The notes below the pieces were generated by a model, which had not been told where the DNA came from, ran no database searches, and saw only the letters and a program-made list of their open reading frames with translations. A program made the position numbers and the translations under genes. This document shows, in pieces, positions 32,122-36,850 of a DNA stretch of 36,850 nucleotides (positions are counted from its first letter, which is position 1; every line of letters starts with the position of its first letter). Origin of the DNA: Mycobacterium innocens (GTDB taxonomy: Bacteria > Actinomycetota > Actinomycetes > Mycobacteriales > Mycobacteriaceae); NCBI RefSeq assembly GCF_900566055.1, contig NZ_UPHQ01000087.1:1-36850 (forward strand). Direction: 5' to 3'.

Positions 32122-32466
32122 ATGGAATCGATTTCGCTGAACGAGCTGGCCGCCGAAAAGCTGGCCGAGGCGAAACAGTGCCACAGTGGACGGGCTGCGC
32201 ACACCATCCACGGCGGGCACACCCATGAACTGCGGCAGACCGTGCTGGCCCTGATTGCCGACCACGACCTGTCCGAACACGACAGCCCGGGGGAGGCGAC
32301 GCTTCAGGTGCTGCAGGGACACGTGCGCCTTACCACCGCCGACGATGCCTGGGACGGCAAAACCGGCGATTACGTGGCGATTCCGCGCACTCGGCACGCC
32401 CTGCACGCGGTCGAGGATTCGGTGGTCATGCTGACCGTGCTGAAAGACCAGCCCGGCGCACACTAA
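32122..32466 (+). CDS. Small cupin protein
   Basis: 114 residues, ATG 32122 after AAAGGA. Cupin fold: HTHELRQTVLALIADHDLSEHDSPGEATLQVLQGHVRL (first motif, His and Glu/His as possible metal ligands) and GDYVAIPRTRHALHAVEDSVVMLTVLK (second motif). Similar small cupins are described as metal-binding and stress-related, sometimes with DUF2249 and hemerythrin genes. It is 12 bp after the membrane-protein gene. Function unknown; it may work with the divergent cupin at 30015-30305. Confidence 0.82.
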   Translation: MESISLNELAAEKLAEAKQCHSGRAAHTIHGGHTHELRQTVLALIADHDLSEHDSPGEATLQVLQGHVRLTTADDAWDGKTGDYVAIPRTRHALHAVEDSVVMLTVLKDQPGAH

Positions 32467-32473
32467 GCTAAGC

Positions 32474-33421
32474 GTGCTCTCCACGCCCTGGTCCCGGGGC
32501 TTCGGCCTGCGGGTGCCCATGGTCAACGCGCCCATGGGCGGGGTGGCCGGCGGTCGATTGGCCGCCGCGGTCACCGCTGCCGGCGGTCTGGGCATGATCG
32601 GCATGGGTAGCACGGCGACCAGGGCGTCGCTGGCCGAACAGCTGCGGCAGGTGACCGGCAGTTTCGGGATCGGCCTGGTCCACTGGGTCATGCTTGCTGA
32701 GGTCGGCCTGCTCGAGGACGCGCTGGCCGCGCGGCCGGCGCTGTTGTCGGTCAGCTTCGGTACCGACTGGTCCTGGGTGGGCAAGGCGCACGACGCCGGA
32801 ATCGTCACGGCCACGCAGGTTTACGACGGCGCCGGGGCCCGTCGCGCGGTTGACGCCGGGGTGGACATCGTGGTCGCGCGCGGGGCCGAGGGGGGCGGCC
32901 ACGGCGAGATGCGGCTGGGCACGCTGCCGTTGCTGGACGCCGTTCTGGAAGCCGTGTCGGTGCCGGTGCTGGCCGGCGGTGGCATCGCCTCGCCCCGGAG
33001 CTTGGCCGCGGTGCTGGCCGCCGGTGCCAGCGGGGCCTGGGTGGGCACCCGGCTGGCGGCGTGCCCCGAGGCGCTGACCGGTGAGGGCGGCCGTCGGGCC
33101 CTGATCGCGGCACGCGAAACCGACACCCGGGTCAGCCGGGTCTTCGACGTCGCCGCCGGCTTGCCCTGGCCGGAGCGGTACCCCTCACGGGTGTTGGCAA
33201 ACGACTTCGTCGCGCAGTGGACGGGGCGGGAGGATGAGCTGGCCGCTGACCCGGATGCCCGGGCGCGGGTGGCCGCCGCGGTCGCTGCCGAAGATCCACA
33301 GGTGCTCCCGGTCGATGCGGGGCAGGGCGTCGGCATGATCCGCGACGACGCGCCGGTGGGCGAGGTTATCGCACAGATGTGCTCGGGCGCGGAAGGTTTG
33401 CTCGCTCGCTGGGGGTCATAG
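32474..33421 (+). CDS. Nitronate monooxygenase (2-nitropropane dioxygenase family)
   Basis: 315 residues from GTG 32474, 7 bp after the cupin stop. FMN-dependent TIM barrel: VPMVNAPMGGVAGGRLAAAVTAAGGLGMIG (N-terminal FMN strand), VARGAEGGGHGE (catalytic-site loop), VLAGGGIASPRSLAAVLAAGASGAWVGTRL (phosphate-binding loops). These enzymes oxidise toxic alkyl nitronates to nitrite and carbonyls. Fits a nitro-oxidative stress role for the fdxA operon, of which it is the last gene. The last 50 bp overlap the 3' end of the convergent truncated regulator frame. Confidence 0.88.
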   Translation: MLSTPWSRGFGLRVPMVNAPMGGVAGGRLAAAVTAAGGLGMIGMGSTATRASLAEQLRQVTGSFGIGLVHWVMLAEVGLLEDALAARPALLSVSFGTDWSWVGKAHDAGIVTATQVYDGAGARRAVDAGVDIVVARGAEGGGHGEMRLGTLPLLDAVLEAVSVPVLAGGGIASPRSLAAVLAAGASGAWVGTRLAACPEALTGEGGRRALIAARETDTRVSRVFDVAAGLPWPERYPSRVLANDFVAQWTGREDELAADPDARARVAAAVAAEDPQVLPVDAGQGVGMIRDDAPVGEVIAQMCSGAEGLLARWGS

Positions 33422-33790
33422 GCGCGCCGCGTCTGATCACGACGCAACACCTTTGCGGCCCGGGGTCCAGCCGGGCGTCGGGGCCGTGCGGCGCCAGGGC
33501 GTCGGACACCCCAGTGATCAGCGCGTGGTTCATGGCGCAGGCCAGCTCCGTCTGCTCCTGGGCCAGCGCATGGAACGGGCAGTTCGCCAGCTCGACTTCG
33601 CCATCGGTGCGGCGGGGCTCGTAGCCGTGCCGGCGCAGCACCCGCAACGCCACCTCGAGTGCCGCCGCGGCGTCCGCGGGCTTGGCGACGCCGTTGCCGA
33701 TCGTCTGGCCGTAGTCGTGGGCGACCTGGTTGAGCACCTCGGCGGCGGGCTCGCCGGTGGTGGCTGACCGGGCGATGGCCGCTGCGAGAC
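33366..33790 (-). pseudogene. Truncated SufR/ArsR-like regulator (C-terminal half)
   Basis: The minus strand encodes the C-terminal part of a regulator of the same kind as 31022-31687: RSLAAAIARSATTGEPAAEVLNQVAHDYG-like sequence, then ALRVLRRHGYEPRR, ANCPFHALAQEQTELACAMNHALITG and QRCCVVI. The Cys pattern CPFH...CAMNH...CC parallels CPFL...CPVH...C of the intact paralogue. The winged-helix half is missing: upstream of about 33790 the frame has no HTH. It also runs past the natural CCVVI end into the convergent monooxygenase gene. A start at GTG 33737 would give a protein without DNA binding. Confidence 0.65.
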
Positions 33791-33868
33791 TTCGGTTTGC
33801 TGGCCGGTGCCCTGGCCTTGGCGCGGCTGGCCGAGGGCGCGCACCGGGGCAGCATCGGGCGCCGTTGA
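33782..33868 (+). pseudogene. Possible C-terminal fragment of a lost plus-strand gene
   Basis: The plus strand reads LRDFGLLAGALALARLAEGAHRGSIGRR-type sequence (28 codons) to TGA 33866-33868. It has strong coding character, with Leu/Ala/Gly helices and a basic end, but no start, and begins just where the truncated minus-strand regulator homology stops. It could be what remains of a gene once divergent from the regulator. The protein family is not identified, and the fragment is short. Confidence 0.3.
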
Positions 33869-33876
33869 CCGACCTG

Positions 33877-34380
33877 TCACACCCCGCGCAGGTAGCGCTT
33901 GGCGATGATGCGCTGGGTCACCGAAACGACCGGCCCGCCGAGCTTGCTCCACCAGGTCGCGGGCCGGGAGAACGCCGACACCTCCGCGTAGACCGCGGAG
34001 GTGTTCGCGTCGTAGCGCACGGCGAACCGTTCCTCCCCGGACTCCGGGTGGCCCGGCAGCGTGCCGTAGGCGAATCCGCGGGTGTCGGCTTCGTCGATGA
34101 CGTACACGACGCGGCAGGGCGCGCGCAGCAGACCCATCATCTTGACCACCACGATCGCCGGAACCACTGCGACGTCGGAACTCGCCGCAACGCCCAGGCC
34201 GGCTCCGCGCTGCATGCCCCAGCGCATGACGGCATCGGCGGCCTGCTCGAAACGCGCACGGCCAGAACCGATCTGGGCCGACATGCTGAGGTGATCGTAG
34301 CCCGGCGGGAGCTGCGGGGCCGCGGTCGCGCCCACTTCGGGGTAGGTCAGCTGAAGGTCGGCGAGCGCATCCAGGTCCAC
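33877..34380 (-). CDS. DUF1990-family protein
   Basis: 167 residues from GTG 34380; the longer open frame upstream is antisense to the aldo/keto reductase gene. The DUF1990 signatures are LTYPEVGATAAPQLPPGYDHL near the N-terminus, RARFEQAADAVMRWGMQRGAG, VYVIDEADTRGFAYGTLPGHPESGEERFAV, then FSRPATWWSKLGGPVVSVTQRIIAKRYL at the C-terminus. These small proteins are widespread in actinobacteria with no known activity. It is divergent from the aldo/keto reductase (54 bp between the starts). Confidence 0.85.
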   Translation of the reverse strand: MDLDALADLQLTYPEVGATAAPQLPPGYDHLSMSAQIGSGRARFEQAADAVMRWGMQRGAGLGVAASSDVAVVPAIVVVKMMGLLRAPCRVVYVIDEADTRGFAYGTLPGHPESGEERFAVRYDANTSAVYAEVSAFSRPATWWSKLGGPVVSVTQRIIAKRYLRGV

Positions 34381-34434
34381 ACACCCAGCTTGCCACGACG
34401 GATTGCGGTGCCGGGTTGGCGGCGTACGGTCGGA

Positions 34435-35319
34435 ATGGTGACCGCACAAACCTCGAAACCTTTGGCAGCAGCATCCGGAACATTCACCCTCGGCGATGAC
34501 TTGACGGTCAACCGGCTCGGGTTCGGGGCTATGCGCCTGACCGGTGAGGGCGTCTGGGGGCCACCTGCCGACCGCGACGAATGCGTCCGGGTGTTGCGGC
34601 GGGCCGTCGAATTGGGCGTGAACTTCATCGACACCGCCGATTCCTACGGCCCCTACGTGTCCGAGGAGATCATCCGCGAGGCGCTGCATCCCTACTCCGG
34701 GCTGGTGATCGCCACCAAGGCGGGGTTGCTGCGGACAGGGCCCGGGGTGTGGATTCCGTTGGGTAACCCGAGCTATCTGCGCCAGGAGTGCGAGATGAGC
34801 CTGCGGCGCCTGGGCGTCGACACCATCGACCTGTTCCAGCTGCATCGCATCGACCGCCACGTTCCCCTGGAAGATCAAGTCGGCGAACTGCTCGCGCTGA
34901 AGAACGAAGGCAAGATCCGCCATATCGGGCTGTCCGAGGTCGATGTCGATCAGTTGAAGGCGGCTCAGCAGATCACCGAGATCGTGTCGGTGCAGAACAT
35001 GTACAACCTGGCCTCGCGGGGCGCCGAACCGCTCGTGGATTTCGCCACCCAGCAAGGCGTCGGCTTCATTCCATGGTTTCCGCTGGCGTCGGGTCCGCTG
35101 GCCGCCCCCGACGGCCCGCTGCGGCAGATCGCGGCCGAGCATCATGCGACACCGTCGCAGCTGGCGCTGGCCTGGCTGCTGAAACGCTCACCGGTGATGT
35201 TGCCGATTCCGGGCACCTCGAGCGTGGCGCATCTGGAGGAGAACGTCGCCGCGGCCGAGATCGGACTGAGCGACGACGCATTCGAGCTGCTGGCGGCCAT
35301 CGGCGAGCAGAACGCCTGA
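34435..35319 (+). CDS. Aldo/keto reductase
   Basis: 294 residues from ATG 34435 (a GTG follows directly). NADPH-dependent (alpha/beta)8 barrel with the catalytic tetrad in place: D66 ([10 protein letters not shown]), Y71, K95 (VIATKAG), H137 (LFQLHRID). Further family features: [29 protein letters not shown], and the NADPH-binding [16 protein letters not shown] near the C-terminus. It should reduce aldehydes or ketones in the cytosol; no partner gene shows which. It stands apart from the dormancy genes and ends 163 bp before PE_PGRS. Confidence 0.9.
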   Translation: MVTAQTSKPLAAASGTFTLGDDLTVNRLGFGAMRLTGEGVWGPPADRDECVRVLRRAVELGVNFIDTADSYGPYVSEEIIREALHPYSGLVIATKAGLLRTGPGVWIPLGNPSYLRQECEMSLRRLGVDTIDLFQLHRIDRHVPLEDQVGELLALKNEGKIRHIGLSEVDVDQLKAAQQITEIVSVQNMYNLASRGAEPLVDFATQQGVGFIPWFPLASGPLAAPDGPLRQIAAEHHATPSQLALAWLLKRSPVMLPIPGTSSVAHLEENVAAAEIGLSDDAFELLAAIGEQNA

Positions 35320-35482
35320 CTCGGGCTATCCGCGGCATTCGGCGGTAAGCAGGCGAAATCGACACCGAAATCGACGACCGAATTCTGTTCAATCTATCGG
35401 AACGTTTAAGAAATCGAGTCGAGGTCACGACTTTCGGCGTAGCATCCGCAAGCCAAACTGTGCCGAATCAGCGGAGGCTCGG
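35320..35482. other. Intergenic region before PE_PGRS
   Basis: Noticeably more AT-rich than its surroundings (for example GAATTCTGTTCAATCTATCGG and GTTTAAGAAATCG). Likely promoter region of the PE_PGRS gene; no DosR box or defined structure is visible. Confidence 0.4.
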
Positions 35483-36850
35483 ATGTCGTATGTCTCGTAT
35501 GTCATAGCAACACCGGAAGCTGTTGCCGCGGCGGCAACGGACCTGCGAGGTATCAGCGCGGCGCTGCGAGCGGCCAACGCGGCAGCGGCCGGCCCGACGA
35601 CGGCGTTGCTGGCCGCGGCGGCCGATGAGGTGTCGGCGGCCATTGCGGCGTTGTTCTCAGGGCACGCTGAGGCTTATCAGGCCGCCAGTGCCGAGGCGGC
35701 TGGCGTTCATGCCCGGTTGGTGCAGGCCTTGAGTGCCGCGGCTGGTGGGTATGCCAACGCTGAGGCTGCCAACGCATCTCCGTTGCAGAGCCTGCAGCAG
35801 GGTGTTCTGGGCGCCATCAATACGCCGACCCAAGCGCTGCTGGGCCGGCCGCTAATCGGTGACGGCGCCAATGGCGGGCCTGGTCAGGCAGGCGGCCCGG
35901 GAGGCTTGTTGTACGGCAACGGCGGCAATGGCGGGAACGGTCTGCCGGGACAGGCCGGCGGCAACGGGGGCAGTGCGGGGCTGATCGGCAACGGTGGTGC
36001 CGGCGGAAAGGGTGGCGCCGGAGCGGGTGGCGGCAACGGCGGCACGGGCGGGTGGTTGGTCGGGAACGGCGGCGCTGGCGGGATGGGCGGCGCCGCGGCG
36101 CCAAACATCAACGGCGGCACCCCCGGCCAGGGCGGCATGGGCGGCAACGCCACCCTGTTCGGCGACGGCGGCGCCGGCGGGCAGGGCGGCACCGGCCGCA
36201 CCGGGGCTAACGGCGTCAACCCGGCTATCAACGGCATAGCCGGGCAAGGCACCGACGGCAGCCCGGACTTACTGTTTAATGCCAGCGGCGATGCGACCGG
36301 TGGGAGCGGCCAATCGGGCGCGGATGGCGCGTTTGCCGCCGTCGGTGGCACGGGCGGGAGTGGCGGACTCGCGTTCGTTCTTGGAGGCACTGGAAACGCT
36401 ATGGGCGGCAACGGTGGCACCGGGGGTGTCGGTGGAATCGGCGGCGCCGGCGGCTTGGGGGGGAATGCCATCGCCACCTCCGGTGCCGCAGTGGGGGGAG
36501 ACGGCGGCAACGGGACCATTGGCATTGCCGCCGGCGGCGCCGGCGGCGCCGGCGGCGATGGCGGATTGGGTAGAAGCTTCGCTGACGGAGCCGCCAGCGG
36601 CGGTAGCGGCGGCTTGGCCGGTGGCGGCGGCACCGGCGCCGCGGGCGGTACCGGTGGCACCGGTGGTGCTGGTGGTAACGGCGGGCACGGTGGGTTGCTG
36701 ATCGGCAACGGCGGGGTTGGCGGCAGCGGAGGCATGGGGGGCACCGGCGGTGCTGGCGCGCCGGGCGGTTCGGGCGGCAGCGGCGGTGACGGCGGAGCGG
36801 CCGACGCCGGCACAAATCGCAATGCCTTCGGCGGTTCCGGCGGTGGGGGC
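35483..36850 (+). CDS. PE_PGRS family protein, 5' part (runs off right edge)
   Basis: At least 456 codons, still open at the window end. ATG 35483 with GGAGG upstream. The PE domain (about 1-95) opens [21 protein letters not shown], followed by the helical PE pair and a linker ending [11 protein letters not shown]. From about residue 120 the protein is Gly-Gly-Ala/Gly-Gly-Asn repeats ([30 protein letters not shown]), the PGRS domain. PE_PGRS proteins are exported through ESX-5 and surface-exposed; specific function unknown. The start is unusual: a 9-bp unit (TCGTATGTC, 35486-35494 and 35495-35503) is duplicated, giving MSYV-SYV instead of the usual MSYV or MSFV. Such genes are restricted to slow-growing mycobacteria. 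Confidence 0.93.
   Translation, partial: MSYVSYVIATPEAVAAAATDLRGISAALRAANAAAAGPTTALLAAAADEVSAAIAALFSGHAEAYQAASAEAAGVHARLVQALSAAAGGYANAEAANASPLQSLQQGVLGAINTPTQALLGRPLIGDGANGGPGQAGGPGGLLYGNGGNGGNGLPGQAGGNGGSAGLIGNGGAGGKGGAGAGGGNGGTGGWLVGNGGAGGMGGAAAPNINGGTPGQGGMGGNATLFGDGGAGGQGGTGRTGANGVNPAINGIAGQGTDGSPDLLFNASGDATGGSGQSGADGAFAAVGGTGGSGGLAFVLGGTGNAMGGNGGTGGVGGIGGAGGLGGNAIATSGAAVGGDGGNGTIGIAAGGAGGAGGDGGLGRSFADGAASGGSGGLAGGGGTGAAGGTGGTGGAGGNGGHGGLLIGNGGVGGSGGMGGTGGAGAPGGSGGSGGDGGAADAGTNRNAFGGSGGGG

Noticed and set aside
32805..33855. Long minus-strand open frame opposite the nitronate monooxygenase
   Set aside because: Shadow frame; only the separate frame at 33366-33790 shows real regulator homology.
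34381..35145. N-terminal extension of the DUF1990 frame to 35145
   Set aside because: Antisense to the aldo/keto reductase; DUF1990 homology starts at about 34380, where a GTG is available.
35884..36822. Proline-rich minus-strand open frame opposite PE_PGRS
   Set aside because: Complement of GGX repeats; expected artefact.

Overview
The window is from a slow-growing Mycobacterium that is not M. tuberculosis itself. The evidence is high GC, GTG/TTG starts, a PE_PGRS gene at the right edge, a PPE-MPTR remnant, and a set of genes that read as close homologues of the M. tuberculosis DosR (dormancy) regulon: Rv2629, Rv2628, hspX (Rv2031c), hrp1 (Rv2626c), rip3 (Rv2625c), Rv2624c, Rv2623, Rv2003c, fdxA (Rv2007c), a tgs1-like (Rv3130c) triacylglycerol synthase and a DosT-like sensor kinase. 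In M. tuberculosis these lie in several separate loci; here they sit in one island of about 30 kb. A M. kansasii-like species is my guess; the sequence does not settle it.

Layout. 1-1679: an IS3-type transposase start (minus strand, running off the left edge) abuts a 5'-truncated Baeyer-Villiger monooxygenase/esterase fusion that also carries an internal amber codon. 1680-6349 (minus): diiron protein, Rv2629 homologue, fadD-type acyl-CoA synthetase, Rv2628 homologue. 6667-11032 (plus): cAMP-regulated acetyltransferase paralogue, flavodoxin, and a large ACP/acyl-AMP ligase/acyltransferase fusion. 11123-14724: small helical protein, alpha/beta hydrolase plus WS/DGAT pair, small membrane protein. 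15021-19988: slipin, DosT-like kinase, HAD phosphatase/P-loop ATPase fusion. 20064-23388 (minus): YhgE/Pip-like permease, tgs1-like synthase, small protein. 23565-29070: SRPBCC-like protein, hspX, hrp1-rip3-USP operon, PPE remnant, second USP. 29182-33421: a divergent module of methyltransferase, cupin and DUF2249 against fdxA, Cys-containing winged-helix regulator, membrane protein, cupin and nitronate monooxygenase. 33366-35319: truncated regulator paralogue, DUF1990 protein, aldo/keto reductase. 35483-end: PE_PGRS.

How it fits together. Sites resembling the DosR box (GGGACTNNNGNCCC type) can be read in front of most transcription units from 6 to 25 kb, often in pairs. The products suggest a hypoxia/NO programme: sensing (GAF-GAF kinase, CBS and USP ligand binders, cAMP-gated acetyltransferase), lipid storage and acyl handling (FadD, ACP-ligase-acyltransferase fusion, two WS/DGATs, hydrolase), membrane maintenance (slipin, Rip3, permease) and redox (flavodoxin, ferredoxin). 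dosR itself is not in the window. The fdxA module lacks a visible DosR box but has its own operator-like palindrome. The parts that look least described are the three-domain acyl fusion, the HAD-ATPase fusion and the fdxA/DUF2249/cupin/regulator module. No tRNA, rRNA or CRISPR array was seen.
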